NCBI GenBank assembly: GCA_965240325.2
Contig: OZ251230.1
Coordinates: 744,001-808,000 of the forward strand
Length of the DNA: 64,000 nt
Reading direction: 5' to 3'
Source: Rebecca billardiae RCC1528
Taxonomy: Eukaryota; Haptophyta
A program made the translations under genes and the position numbers. Positions 22,118 to 34,542 of this stretch are shown in pieces; position 1 is the first letter of the stretch; every line of letters begins with the position of its first letter. The notes beneath the pieces were generated by a model. It searched no databases. It saw nothing but the letters and a program-made list of their open reading frames with translations, and had not been told where the DNA came from.

Positions 22118-23446
22118 GGTTGTATAACCGCTCGGTTATGCGGGTATAACTCACCGGTAGCCCTCATGAGGGCGGGCTGGCAGCCAGGGTCCGGCTGCCT
22201 GGAGGTTTTCCGGTCGTCAAGCAGAGCCAGGCCCGGATTGGGCGCGGGTCTGGATTTGCTCAGCAGCTGCTCGGCAAGCGATGCGCGTCTGGGTGCGGCC
22301 GCGCTCGCTGGCTGCACCCGCGGCGCTGCGGCCGGCGTGGCTGCTCTGGTCACCGCTGCGCTGGTGGCTGCTCCTCCTCTGGGAGTTGTTTCTTCCAGGT
22401 GCGTGTGCGTCGGCGGTAGGCCGCCCTCAGCCCTCGCTCTCTCCACTCGTGCACCTGCCCTGCTTGCTCTCTGCTTTCGATGGGGGCGCCTCGGAGCCGC
22501 TTCGAGGCGTCCCCGTCTGCAATCTTCTCATGCTCTATCTGCTTTCGATGGGGGCGCCTCGGAACCGCTTCGAGGCGTCCCCGTCTGCAATCTATCTTCT
22601 CATGCTCTGCTTTCGATGGGGGTGCCTCGGAACCGCTTCGAGGCGTCCCCGTCTGCAATCTTCTCATGCTCTGCTTTCGATGGGGGCGCCTCGGAACCGC
22701 TTCGAGGCGTCCCCGTCTGCAATCTTCTCATGCTCTGCTTTCGATGGGGGCGCCTGGGAACCGCTCCCAGGCGTCCCCGTCTGCAATCTTCTCACGCTTC
22801 GCAGTCTCGCTTGCCTTCATCGCCTGGCGGGTGGGTGCTGCTCTCTCCTTCTCTGCCGCCTCCTCTGCAGTCTGCCGTGCACTGCTGTGTGTGGGATGCG
22901 ACCTGCTACCTTATCTGACGCTACGCGTGCGTGTCTCGCGCCTGCTTCCCGCCTGCGCCGCCGCCGCCGCGCATGTCTTCGTGCCCACTGTCGCATGCCG
23001 TCTGGATCGTCCTTACTCATACAACCCTGCGGGGAGCCCCTCTGGGCCTCTGCCGCCTTCGGTCCTCGCGCTACCCCTTCGGCGGCCTCGGCCTCTTCGG
23101 GCCCCCGGCCACCACCCCTGCGGGGTGTGGCATTCCACACCTCCTTCTGGGTGGAGGCCCTCGAGGCCTCTGCCTCCTGGGGCGCCGCGCTCTGCCCAAA
23201 CTTGCGTTGGGGGGGGGGCGTCGGCTGCCAGCGCCTGCGGTCTACGTGCTCCATCGAGTACTTCCTCTTCGGCGTCTAGGCGGTCATCGGCTTCTGTCGG
23301 CGTAGTTGCTCGAATGCATCGGCGAGTCCTTCCTGGTCGGCGTCGCATCCTGGACGGCTTCGGGGGTGTGACCTAGTCACCTCACGCGTTTATCAACGCG
23401 GCCCCCACCTCAATCTACTCTCATGTGGGTCTACCGAGTGAGTTAT
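22118..23446 (+). mobile_element. Tandem element, first copy (1329 bp)
   Basis: Starts GGTTGTATAACCGCTCGG and ends CTACCGAGTGAGTTAT. The second copy begins at once with the same start. The terminal regions contain TATAACTCAC and its complement GTGAGTTATA as a short inverted end. The body holds small Leu/Ala-rich frames and a minisatellite but no recognised transposase. The preceding sequence (GAGACGAA) and the sequence after the second copy (ATGAAAGGCGC) are contiguous in gene A, so the pair together forms an insertion just upstream of gene C. Confidence 0.6.
22473..22800 (+). repeat. Hairpin-forming minisatellite, five units of 64-68 bp
   Basis: Units begin GCTTTCGATGGGGGCGCC at 22473, 22541, 22609, 22673 and 22737. 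Each contains GCCTCGGAACCGCTTCGAGGC, an 8-bp stem around ACCGC. The fifth unit changes both stem sides to GCCTGGGAACCGCTCCCAGGC, which keeps the pairing. Units differ mainly by a short TCTATCTG insertion at the end. Confidence 0.8.
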
Positions 23447-24084
23447 GGTTGTATAACCGCTCGGTTATGCGGGTATAACTCACCGGTAGCCCTCATGAGG
23501 GCGGGCTGGCAGCCAGGGTCCGGCTGCCTGGAGGTTTTCCGGTCGTCAAGCCGAGCCAGGCCCGGATTGGGCGCGGGTCTGGATTTGCTCAGCAGCTGCT
23601 CGGCAAGCGATGCGCGTCTGGGTGCGGCCGCGCTCGCTGGCTGCACCCGCGGCGCTGCGGCCGGCGTGGCTGCTCTGGTCACCGCTGCGCTGGTGGCTGC
23701 TCCTCCTCTGGGAGTTGTTTCTCCCTGCCCTCCCACCCTGCTGGTTGCTGGGTGGGCATGGCCTTGGGTGCGCGCGGTGTCGGGGGGGTGGAGGCCCTCG
23801 AGGCCTCTGCCTCCTGGGGCGCCGCGCTCTGCCCAAACTTGCGTTGGGGGGGGGGGCGTCGGCTGCCAGCGCCTGCGGTCTACGTGCTCCATCGAGTACT
23901 TCCTCTTCGGCGTCTAGGCGGTCATCGGCTTCTGTCGGCGTAGTTGCTCGAATGCATCGGCGAGTCCTTCCTGGTCGGCGTCGCATCCTGGACGGCTTCG
24001 GGGGTGTGACCTAGTCACCTCACGCGTTTATCAACGCGGCCCCCACCTCAATCTACTCTCATGTGGGTCTACCGAGTGAGTTAT
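23447..24084 (+). mobile_element. Tandem element, second copy, internally deleted (638 bp)
   Basis: This is the same start as the copy at 22118. It matches about the first 275 bp, then skips to the last 300 bp (from GGAGGCCCTCGAGGCCTCTG). It lacks the minisatellite and the middle. It ends at 24084, directly before the sequence upstream of gene C. The head-to-tail order with one shared boundary suggests a nested insertion or recombination. Confidence 0.65.
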
Positions 24085-24174
24085 ATGAAAGGCGCTTCGC
24101 ATCCGGACCAGCGGCACCGGAACTCCGGAAGGCATCGGCCATCGCCGCTCTCGGAGGCCGCCCAGCGCGAGAGC

Positions 24175-27100
24175 ATGGCTGATGGCGTGGACGCGTCCCC
24201 GCTCGCGGAGCTCGCCGAGCTGTGGGGGAAAGGCGACGTGGCGGCGCTGCTCGAGGCGAGCGAGTTTAGCCTTTATAACAACGCGGTCTCCCAGGGCGTG
24301 CCGTGGCAGGGCGTGCTCGAGCTGCTCCTCACGTCCACACGCCTTGAGAAACTCAGCCTTAGGTGTGCGCAGAGCGGTGGGGCGGGCAGGTGGCGGCGCC
24401 ACGTGGCGCGTGCAGACGGAGGCGCATGGGCGCACACTGCCCTGCATGTGGCTGGCCCATCGGCACGTGTCAGCGCCGCTCCGGGCGCCGCGCCGCCGCC
24501 GCCGCGTACGCCGCACGCGGTGCTCACAGCGGCTCGTGCGCGCGAGCACACAGGCGGTGCACGCGCGGAGATGCGTGCGTGCGTGACGGGGTCGCGGGCG
24601 CTCGAGGCGCGCTCATGCATGCTGCATCGCGTACGCCATCGCACATGCCGCTCAGTCGCGCCCCGCCCCGCGCCCTCCCCTGCGCGCAGTTCCACCGGCG
24701 TGGGTGACGAGGGTGCCACGCAGCTCGGCGCCGCCCTCGCGTCGGGCAAGACGCGCCTGCGGGAGCTGAACCTCTTGTGAGCGCTGGGGTGGGCACTCGG
24801 CACGGCGCGCGGCGCGTGGACGGTGGGCGGCGGGGAAGGGGGGGTGGGCGGCGCGCATCGTCACGGGCATCGATGCGCACGAGCCCGGGCTACCGCGCGT
24901 GTGCCGCGCCGAGCGCCGCGCCGCCGCCGCCACGCGCGCCGCACGCTGCGGCAGCGGCGGCGCGCACACGCGAGCGCGCGCGCATCGGCGCACGCGCGCC
25001 GATGCGTGCGCGCGTGACGGGGTCGCGGGCGCTCGAGGCGCGCTCATGCATGCTGCATCGCGTGCGCCATCGCACACGCCGCTCAGCCGCGCCCCGCCCC
25101 GCGCCCTCCCATGCGCGCAGTTGCACCCGCGTGGGTGACGAGGGTGCCACGCAGCTCGGCGCCGCCCTCGCGTCGGGCAAGACGCGCCTGCGGGTGCTGG
25201 ACCTCGGGTGAGCGCTGGGGTGGGCACTCGGCGCGGCGCGCGGTGCGTGGACGGTGGGCGGCGGGGGAGGAGGGTGGGTGGCGTGCGTTGTCACGGGCAT
25301 CGATGCGCACGAGCCCGGGCTACCACGCGCGCGCCACACCGAGCTCCGCGCCGCCGCCACCGCGCGCGCCGCACGCGGCAGCGGCGGCGGCGCGCACACG
25401 CGAGCGCGCGCGCATAGGCGCACGCGCGCCGATGCGTGCGCGCGTGACGGGGGCGCGGGAATTTGCGGCGCGCGCATGGAAGTTGCATCGCGTGCGCCAT
25501 CGCACACGCCGCTCTGTCGCGCCCCGCCCCGCGCCCTCCCCTGCGCGCAGTGGCACCGGCGTGGGTGACGAGGGTGCCACGCAGCTCGGCGCCGCCCTCG
25601 CGTCGGGCAAGACGCGCCTGCGGGTGCTGAACCTCTTGTGAGCGCTGGGGTGGGCACTCGGCGCGGCGCGCGGTGCGTGGACGGTGGGTGGCGGGGGAGG
25701 AGGCTGGGTGGCGTGCGTTGTCAAGGGCATCGATGCGCACGAGCCCGCCCCGCGCGCGCCGCGCCGAGCGCGGCGCCGCCACCACCGCGCGCGCCGCACG
25801 CTGCGGCAGCGGCGGCGCGCACACGCGAGCGCGCGCGCATCGGCGCACGCGCGCCGATGCGGGCGCGCGTGACGGGGTCGCGGGAGCTTGCGGCGCGCGC
25901 ATGCATGCTGCATCGCGTGCGCCATCTCACATGCCGCTCAGCCGCGCCCCGCCACGGCCCCTCCCCTGCGCGCAGTCAGACCGGCGTGGGTGACGAGGGT
26001 GCCACGCAGCTCGGCGCCGCCCTCGCGTCGGGCAAGACGCGCCTGCGGGTGCTGTACCTCCGGTGAGCGCTGGGGTGGGCACTCGGCGCGGCGCGCGGCG
26101 CGTGGACGGTGGGTGGCGGGGGAGGAGGCTGGGTGGCGCTTGTTGTCGCGGGCATCGATGCGCGCGAGCCCGGGCTGCCGCGCGCTTGCCGCGCCGAGCG
26201 CCGCGCCGCCGCCGCCGCGCGCGCCGCACGCTGTAGCAGCGGCGCGCACACGCGAGCGCGCGCGCATCGGCACACGCGCGCCGATGCGTGTGCGCGTGAC
26301 GGGCGGGCGTGAGCTTGCGGCGCGCGCATGAATGCTGCATCGCGTGCGCCATCGCACACGCCGCTCAGCCGCGCCCCGCCCCGTGCCCTTCCCTGCACGC
26401 AGTGAGACCGGCGTGGGTGACGAGGGTGCCACGCAGCTCGGCGCCGCCCTCGCGTCGGGCAAGACGCGCCTGCGGGAGCTGAACCTCTTGTGAGCGCTGG
26501 GGTGGGCACTCGGCGCGGTGGGCGGCGCGTGGACGGTGGGCGGCGGGGGAGGAGGGTGGGTGGCGTACATCGTCACGGGCATCGATGCGCTCGAGCCCGG
26601 GCTGCCGCGCGCGCCCCGCGCCGAGCGCCGTGCCCCTGCCGCCGCGTGCGCCGCACGCGGCGGCGGCGGCGGCGCGCACTCGCGAGCGCGCACGCATCGG
26701 CGCACGCGCGCCGATGCATGCGCGCGTGACGGGGGCGCTGGAATGTGCGTCGCGCGCATGCATGCTGCATCGCGTGCGCCATTGCACACGCCGCTCAGCC
26801 GCGCCCCGCCCCGCGCCCTCCCCTGCGCGCAGTTCCTGCGGCGGCGTGGGTGACGAGGGTGCCACGCAGCTCGGCGCCGCCCTCGCGTCGGGCAAGACGC
26901 GCCTGCGGGAGCTGGACCTCTTGTGAGCGCTGGGGTGGGCACTCGGCGCGGCGCGCGGCGCGTGGACGGTGGGTGGCGGGGGAGGAGGGTGGGTGGCGTG
27001 CATCGTCACGGGCATCGATGCGCTCGAGCCCGGGCCGCCGCCGGGCGCGCCGCGCCGAGCGCCGCGCCGCCGCCGCCGCCGCGTGCGCCGCACGCTGCGG

Positions 27101-30100
27101 CAGCGGCGCGCACACGCGAGCGCGCGCGCATCGGCGCACGCGCGCCGATGCGTGCGCGCGTGACGGGGGCGCGGAAGCTTGCGGCGCGCGCATGGATGCT
27201 GCATCGCGTGCGCCATCGCACACGCCGCTCAGCCGCGCCCCGCCCCGCGCCATCCTCTGCGTGCAGTAACACCGGCGTGGGTGACGAGGGTGCCACGCAG
27301 CTCGGCGCCGCCCTCGCGTCGGGCAAGACGCGCCTGCGGGAGCTGGTCCTCATGTGAGCGCTGGGGTGGGCACTCGGCGCGGCGCGCGGCGCGTGGACGG
27401 TGGGTGGCGGGGGAGGAGGGTGGGTGGCGTGCATCGTCACGGGCATCGATGCGCTCGAGCCCGGGCTGCCGCGCGCGCCCCGCGCCGAGCGCCGTGCCCC
27501 CGCCGCCGCGTGCGCCGCACGCGGCGGCGGCGGCGGCGCGCACTCGCGAGCGCGCACGCATCGGCGCACGCGCGCCGATGCATGCGCGCGTGACGGGGGC
27601 GCTGGAATGTGCGTCGCGCGCATGCATGCTGCATCGCGTGCGCCATTGCACACGCCGCTCAGCCGCGCCCCGCCCCGCGCCCTCCCCTGCGCGCAGTGCC
27701 ACCCGCGTGGGTGACGAGGGTGCCACGCAGCTCGGCGCCGCCCTCGCGGCGGGCAAGACGCGCCTGCGGGTGCTGCACCTCGGGTGAGCGCTGGGGTGGG
27801 CACTCGGCGCGGCGCGCGGTGCGTGGGTGGCGGGTCGCGGGGGAGGAGGGTGGGTGGCGCGCGTTGTCGCGGGCATCGATGCGCGCGAGCCCGGGCTACC
27901 ACGCGCGCGCCGCGCCGAGCGCCGCGCCGCCGCCGCCGCGCGCGCCGCACGCTGCGGCAGCGGCGCGCACACGCAAGCGCACACATCGGCGCACGCGCGC
28001 CGATGCGTGCGCGCGTGACGGGGTCGCGGGAGCTTGCGGCGCGCGCATGGATGCTGCATCGCGTGCGCCATCGCACACGCCGCTCAGCCGCGCCCCGCCC
28101 CGCGCCCTCCCCTGCGCGCAGTGCCACCCGCGTGGGTGACGAGGGTGCCACGCAGCTCGGCGCCGCCCTCGCGTCGGGCAAGACGCGCCTGTGGGAGCTG
28201 AGCCTCGGGTGAGCGCTGGGGTGTGCACTCGGCGCGGCGCGCGGCGCGTGGACGGTGGGTGGCGGGGGAGGAGGCTGGGTGGCGCGCGTTGTCGCGGGCA
28301 TCGATGCGCGCGAGCCCGGGCTGCCGCGCGCGCGCTGCGCCGAGCGCCGCGCCGCAGCCGCCGTGCGCGCCGCCGCTGCTGCAGCGGCGGCGCGCACACG
28401 CGAGCGCGCGCGCATCGGCACACGCGCGCCGATGCGTGCGCGTGTGACGGGGTCGCGGGAGCTTGCGGCGCGCCCATGCATGCTGCATCACGTGCGCCAC
28501 CGCACACGCCGCTCAGCCGCGCCCCGCGCCGCGCCCTCCCCTGCGCGCAGGTCCACCGGCGTGGGTGACGAGGGTGCCACGCAGCTCGGCGCCGCCCTCG
28601 CGTCGGGCAAGACGCGCCTGCGGAAGCTGGACCTCCAGTGAGCGCTGGGGTGGGCACTCGGCGCGGCGCGCGGCGCGTGAACGGTGGGCGGCGGGGGAGG
28701 AGGGTGGGTGGCGCGCATCGTCACGGGCATCGATGCGCACGAGCCCGGGCTACCACGCGCGCGCCGCGCCGAGCGCCGCGCCGCCGCCGCCGCACGCGCC
28801 GCACGCTGCGGCAGCGGCGCGCACACGCAAGCGCACACATCGGCGCACGCGCGCCGATGCGTGCGCGCGTGACGGGGGCGCGGGAGCTTGTGTTTCGCGC
28901 GTGCATGCTGCATCACGTGCGCCATTGCACACGCCGCTCAGTCGCGCCCCGTCCCGCGCCCTCCCCTGCGCGCAGTGACACCGGCGTGGGTGACGAGGGT
29001 GCCACGCAGCTCGGCGCCGCCCTCGCGTCGGGCAAGACGCGCCTGCGGGAGCTGAACCTCAGGTGAGCGCTGGGGTGGGCACTCGGCGCGGCGCGCGGCG
29101 CGTGGACGATGGGCGGCGGGGGAGGGGGGTGGGCGGCGCGCATCGTCACGGGCATCGATGCGCACGAGCCCGGGCCACCACGCGCGCGCCGCGCCGAGCG
29201 CCGCGCCGCCACCGCCGCGCGCGCCGCGCGCTGCGGCAGCGGCGGCGCGCACACGCGAGCGCGCGCGCATAGGCGCACGCGCGCCGATGCGTGCGCGCGT
29301 GACGGGGGCGCGGGAGCTTGCGTTTCGCGCGTGCATGCTGCATCGCGTGCGCCATTGCACACGCCGCTCAGCCGCGCCCCGCCCCTCGCCCTCCCCTGCG
29401 CGCAGTACCATGCACACGTCTAACAAGGTCTGGGAACGCGTCCGTGAGGCCGTGAAGGCGAACAGTGCGCGGCTGCAGCAGGAGCCACCCAGGTGAAAGG
29501 GGGGGGGGGGGGCACAACGCGCCGCGCCCGTGCATGCGCGGGGCGGGCGGGAAAGGGGGCAGCGGTCGGCGGTGATTGCCCGCCCGACGCGCGGCGCACC
29601 CCGGCTCTGCCACCGCACGCCCCTGGCACGCACTTCGCCACCGCTCACGTGCGCACCTCGCCCACCGCCTGCCTGCGCCCGCAGTGATGACTCTGCTGAT
29701 GACTCTGCTGACGACTCTGCTGATGACTCTGCTGACGACTCTGCCTCTGGCGACGAGGCGGAGGCAGCGGAGGAGGCGGAGGCCGCGCTCGACGCGCTCA
29801 CGGAGCGGCGGCGCGCGGCGGACGCCGCGCGCGCCGCGCTCGGCGCCGAGCAGGCGGCCATCCGCGCCGCCCTCGGCCGCGGCGGCGTGGACGAGGCGCG
29901 GCTGGCGCGGCGCGACGCGCGCCGTGCCGAGCTGGGCGCCGCGCTCGACGCGCTCGGCGCGTGCGCGCTCGACGCGCACGCGGACTCGCAGCAGCGCGCG
30001 GCGGCGCTGCGTCGCGAGGCGCGCGCGTTGCGCGCGGCGCTCGAGCGCGCGGGCACGCCAGAGCAGCCGCGCGCGCCAGCCGGCGACGGGTCCGCTCCGG

Positions 30101-32550
30101 CGCCCCTGCCGCCGTCTCGCGCGCTCGAGCGCGCGGTGGGCGCGGCGGTGCGCGCGCACGACGCCGCAGCGCCGCCCTCCGGCGCGGGCGGTGGCGGCGC
30201 GGCGCTCGCTGCCGCGTGGGCGGAGGTCGCGCGTCAGGCCATCGCCCTCGCGGCGCGCGGCGCGTACGCCGACGCGGACGACGGCGCGTGCGCCTCGGCG
30301 TGGGCGCTCGCCATGCCCGGCCTGTGCGACGCGGCGCGCGCTGCCGCCACAAGCGGCGGCGGCCTGACCGACGCGGCGCGTGCGCGCGCGGCCGCGTGCG
30401 ACGAGCTCGCCGCAGTGGCCGAGCGCGCGCGCACGATCGCGCGCGAGGCGGAGGCGGAGGCGCGCGAGCTCCGCGCGCTGCCGTCCGCCGAGCGCGCGCA
30501 CGGCGCGCACGAGCTGCGCGAGCGCGAGGAGGCGTGCAGGGCGGCGGCGCGCGCACTGCGCTACGCCCGCCTCGCTCTTGAAGATGCGCAGGACGACGGC
30601 GGCGACGTGGACGGCGCACAGCGCGCGCTCGTCGACGCGCAGCGGCGCGCGCAGCGCACGCAGCGCGCGCGCGAGCGCTCGCTCGGCCGCCTGTACGAGC
30701 TGGCGGGCGGGCCGTTCCCCGAGCTGCCCGCCATGCTGCCCGAGGCGTTCGACGGCGCGGGCGCGCTGCCCGCGGGCGCGCGGCCCGCGTGGCTGCACGG
30801 CCGCACGCTCGCGCAGTACGAGCCGTGCGAGTGGCCCGACGGCGCGGCGCCCGGCCGCGCGCGGCACGAGGTGCTGCTGCGCGCGTTCGCGGGCGAGCGC
30901 GTCGTGCTCAAGGTGTACCCGCTGGCGAGCGACACGGAGCGCCGGCGGCTCGGGCGCGAGGTGGAGTTTGCGCGGGCGCACGCGCACCCACACCTCGCGC
31001 GCGTGGCGGGCGTCTTTGTCGACGAGCCGCGCGGCGCGCGCTGCGCGCTCGTGCAGACGCCGCTCTACTCGGGCGGCACGCTGCGCGGCTGGCTCGAGCG
31101 CGACGAGGCGGTGATGGCCTTGCCGCCCGAGGCGGTGCGCGGCGGCGCGGCGGGCGCGCGAATGCTCGAGCCGGCGCACGCGCGCGTCGCGCCCGTGCGC
31201 GTGCGCGCGCTGCGGCAGCTGCTGGGCGCGCTCGCGCACCTGCACGCGCGCGGCGCGGTGCACGGCGACGTGAAGCTCGAGAACGCGTTCGTGCAGCTGC
31301 CGGGCGACGACGCGGCCGAGCGGCCGCTCGGCGCGGCCGAGCCGTTCCGCGTGCTGCTCGGCGACTTTGACCTGGCGCGCGTGGAGGAGGCGCTGCAGCA
31401 CGCGGCTGGCGGCGGCGTGCCGAGCGCGACGACGCGCGCGGGCGCGGGCACCGAGGGCCACATGGCGCCCGAGCTGCTCGTGCCCGGCGCGCGCGCGAGC
31501 GCGGCGTCGGACGTGTTCGCGTTCGGCGTGTGCGTGCTGCGCGCGCTCGCGGCCGACGAGCCGACCCGCGCCGCGCTCGTGGGCTCGCTCGAGGGCGCGC
31601 GCGCCGCGGCGGCTGCGCTGGGCGAGCCGCTCGTCGTGGCCGCGCTGGCGGACGCGCCGGGCGCGCGGCCGAGCGCGGCGCAGCTCGAGGGCGCGGCGCT
31701 GTGGGCGGCGAGCGACGAGGCGCTGCGCGCGGCCGAGGCCGAGCGCGAGGCGGCGGCCGCGAGCGCGCGCGCCGCGCTGCGCACGTGCGCGGTGTGCTTG
31801 GACGAGGAGGTGCCGCCGGACGAGTGCGCCGAGTGCGCGGGCGGCGGGCACGCGGTGTGCTCGCTCTGCCTCTCCATGCACGTGCAGGTGTGCGCGCAGC
31901 CCGACGGCGGCGGCGGCGCGGCGCTCGACGCGGACGGGCGCGTGCCGTGCGTCGAGGCGGGCAGCGGCTGCGCGCACGCGTACCTGGACGGCGAGCTCGC
32001 GCGCCGCACGACCGCTGCGGCGTTCGGCGCGTACTGGCGCGCGCGCGAGCAGCACGCCGAGGCGCGCGGCGAGGAGCGCGCGGCAGAGCGCGCGCGCGCC
32101 GAGGCCTTGCGCCTCGCGGCGCTCAGCGCGGCCGAGCGCGTGCGCGAGCAGCGGCGCGCGCACATCATCGATCATATCCTCACGCTCAAGTGCCCGCGCT
32201 GCGGCATGGCGTTCGCCGAGTGGCTCGACGGCGCGCGCGGCTTCGACGGCTGCTGCGCGCTGCAGTGCGCGCGCGATCGGTGCGGCTGCCACTTCTGCGC
32301 CTACTGCCTCGCCGACTGCGGCGCCGACGCGCACCCGCACGTGCTCGGCTGCGAGCACGGCAACGGCACGCACTTTGCGCAGCGCGGCGAGTTTGAGGCG
32401 GCGCAGCGCGCGCGGCGCGAGCGCGCGCTGCGCAGCTACCTCGCTGCCGAGGCGGGCGCGGACGACGCGGCGCGCCGAGCGATCGTCGCGTCCGTCGAGC
32501 GCGAGCTGCGCGACCTCCGCATCGACCCAGACGCACTCGCGCGCGAGTGA
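24175..32550 (+). CDS. LRR - coiled coil - protein kinase - RING/Rcat receptor-like gene C (11 LRR exons)
   Basis: Fourteen exons: 24175-24362, 24690-24776, 25121-25207, 25551-25637, 25976-26062, 26403-26489, 26833-26922, 27267-27353, 27697-27783, 28122-28208, 28551-28637, 28976-29062, 29406-29492, 29685-32550. They join to 1366 aa. The last exon carries five SADD units, then the coiled coil, kinase (VVLKVYP, HGDVKLEN, GDFDLA, MAPELL) and RING/Rcat cysteines as in gene A. The linker exon differs (TMHTSNKVWERVREAVKAN), and the intron after it has a long G run near 29500. Its 5' region is displaced by about 4 kb of inserted elements, so its promoter may differ from the other copies. LGCEHGNGTH near the end replaces RGCEHGNGTY. 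Confidence 0.8.
24690..29062 (+). repeat. LRR exon/intron tandem array of gene C (11 units)
   Basis: The variable blocks, in order, are STGV/ELNL, CTRV/VLDL, GTGV/VLNL, QTGV/VLYL, ETGV/ELNL, SCGGV/ELDL, NTGV/ELVL, ATRV/VLHL, ATRV/ELSL, STGV/KLDL and DTGV/ELNL. Split-codon residues include F, G, R, I, H and S. Unit 6 is 90 nt. One unit (27697) has GCG for TCG (Ala for Ser) in the constant part, and one (28122) has TGG for CGG (Trp for Arg). Introns after units 8 and 10 share a deleted, ACACGCAAGCGCACACATCGG form. Confidence 0.85.
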
Positions 32551-32824
32551 CCGGTGGGCCCCGGGGGCGTCGGCTGCGCGCAGCCAGGCGCGGGCGGGCA
32601 CGTGGGCACGAGCTGAGCGCGATGATGCTCTGCGGGGGCCACGTGCGCGGATGCACCGCCACGCTGAACACGCTGGTGCCGAATCGCACGTGGCGGCTGG
32701 GGGCGCTCACCCAGTTCAGCGCCGTCGAGATCTCCGAGCCGGAGCTACGCCGGCCGCTGAGGGGCGTCGGGGAGAGGGATGAGACGGAGGCGCGCGCAGC
32801 GACGATGCGCGGCTCGGTGGCTAC

Positions 32825-33548
32825 GCGCTCCAGTGAACGGCGCACGGTGAACGAGTTGGCGACCTTCTCCTTCGTGATGACGATTAAATCGCTCAGCTTG
32901 CCGAGGAGGATCCCCGCCCACTTGTGCGCGTACCCGCTCGACGCGCCCACGGCGACCGCAGCGTCGGCGAGCTCGATCCCCGATCGGATCAGCTCCTCGC
33001 GCCGCGCCGCGTCCTCGGCCGCCTGCTTGGACAGCTCGTAGCGCGCGCGCGCACGCCGCCAGAGGAGCTCGACGTCGTCAGCCGCGGGTGCAGCGGAGGC
33101 CTCCTGCTCGAGCAGTGCGTACAGCGCTTCGTATTCGCCCGCGGCGTGCATCTCGTCCGCGCGCGAGAAGCGCGCTGGGCTCTCTTCGAGGGGCGGTGCC
33201 ATCTGCCCACTCGGCCTCTCGAGGCTGGTCGCACTCCCGGCGTCAGGTGAGGCCGAGCCGTCCAGTGCAGCCCGCGCTGCAGCCTCGCCCGGGGCGGTAG
33301 CATCGGGTTTGCGGCGGCGATAGAGCCGCAGCGGGGAAAGGCGCGAGAGAACCCGACGTACGCGGCCAGGCGGCGCTGAAGCTCCCTCCTCACGTTCCTC
33401 CTCGCAGGACGAATCCGCCGCATCATGGCAACACACGTGCGTGCAGGCGAAGGCGGCAGGAGCTTGCATCCGGGCGCGAGGGTCGGAGATGAGCCTGGCC
33501 AGTGCGTGCGAGGAATGTGGGCACCACCAAAGGGCACGGCGGCGATTA
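32825..33548 (-). pseudogene. RMDN copy 4, truncated at both ends
   Basis: Covers the RMDN core (SLERPSGQMAPP, EYEALYALLEQ, GYAHKWAGILLGKL, then SDLIVITKEKVANSF with one extra codon relative to SDFVSTKEK). It is cut at the 3' side next to the receptor C tail. The N-terminal signal region is interrupted at 33549 by a TA-flanked element; the remainder resumes at 34345. A one-base change in GACGAATCCGCCGCATC puts the signal sequence out of frame with the core, the same lesion as in copy 5. Confidence 0.75.
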
Positions 33549-34342
33549 TAGTGACCCACAAATTTAGTTGCCGGCTGCAGCAGGCACGACTTTGTCTCAG
33601 CCCGCACGCCCGCTACGCGCCGACCCGGGCAGAGCCCATCCGCCCGCGCATGCACCAGGCCCAGCCGCGTCAGTACATACCCACCCGGCCGCGGCACCCG
33701 CGCTCTGTGCGCCACGGTGTCGATGCGCCCGGCAGTCGGTGCGCATGCACGAGCCAGCCGGCGGGCAGCTACGGGCTGGTTTTCGGCGTGGAGCGCGGTC
33801 GTGTGAGCTGCATTAATTCAGCTGACCCCCGGCTTTTGTGCATTCGGGAGTCGTGCTGCTACGGTGGGCGTGCCACGCGCCAACTCGACGCTGGCAAAAT
33901 TAGGCGACGAAAGTGCACGCGCAGCCACACGCAGCCCATATTGATGCTCTCGGAGCAGGCTCGGGCATGCACTCGATCGGCTCTGGCTGACGGCAGCGCC
34001 AAGCTGGCGGCGCGGCGCGAGGGTGCATGCGTGGCGTGGGCGGAGCTACGTCGCACACGCACCGCGCGGCGCGCGGCTCAGCGCACGGAGGCTGCCGACA
34101 GCCGGCGGCACGCAGGCAGGTCTGCTCGCCGCCAGTCGAGCTCGCCGGCCGCCGGGTACCAAACGTCAACCCAGGATGCACAGCCACGCCTATTTGCGAG
34201 GACTCGAGCAATCGGGTCCGGGCGCACCTCATGTGCACGGCAGTGGAGTGGGCCAAGTACGCCCCTGGTATGGTGGCGCGCCGCTGCTTTGCTGCGCTGA
34301 TATGGCGAACAATGTCGGGAGGCTTAAACTTGTGAGGGACTA
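33549..34342. mobile_element. Non-autonomous TA-target transposon, 794 bp
   Basis: The ends are TAGTGACCCACAAATTTA and the complement TAGTCCCTCACAAGTTTA, about 18 bp with few mismatches. The empty site GCGATTACTAGC is seen at 45660, so TA (33547-33548, 34343-34344) is the target duplication. There is no long frame with a transposase motif. It probably depends on a Tc1/mariner- or pogo-like enzyme elsewhere. Confidence 0.75.
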
Positions 34343-34542
34343 TACTAGCACGACGGCCAACCGCATTACCGGCCGTCCACCGCCGCGGGAGATTGGGCAG
34401 CCATCAAGACGACTCGCCCTCGTCACGAAAAGGCAAAAGCTGAGACGAAATGAAAGGCTCGCATCCGGACCAGCAACCACCGGAACTCCGGAAGGCATCG
34501 GCCACCAGCCTCGCCACTCTCGGAGGCGCCCAGTGCGACAGC

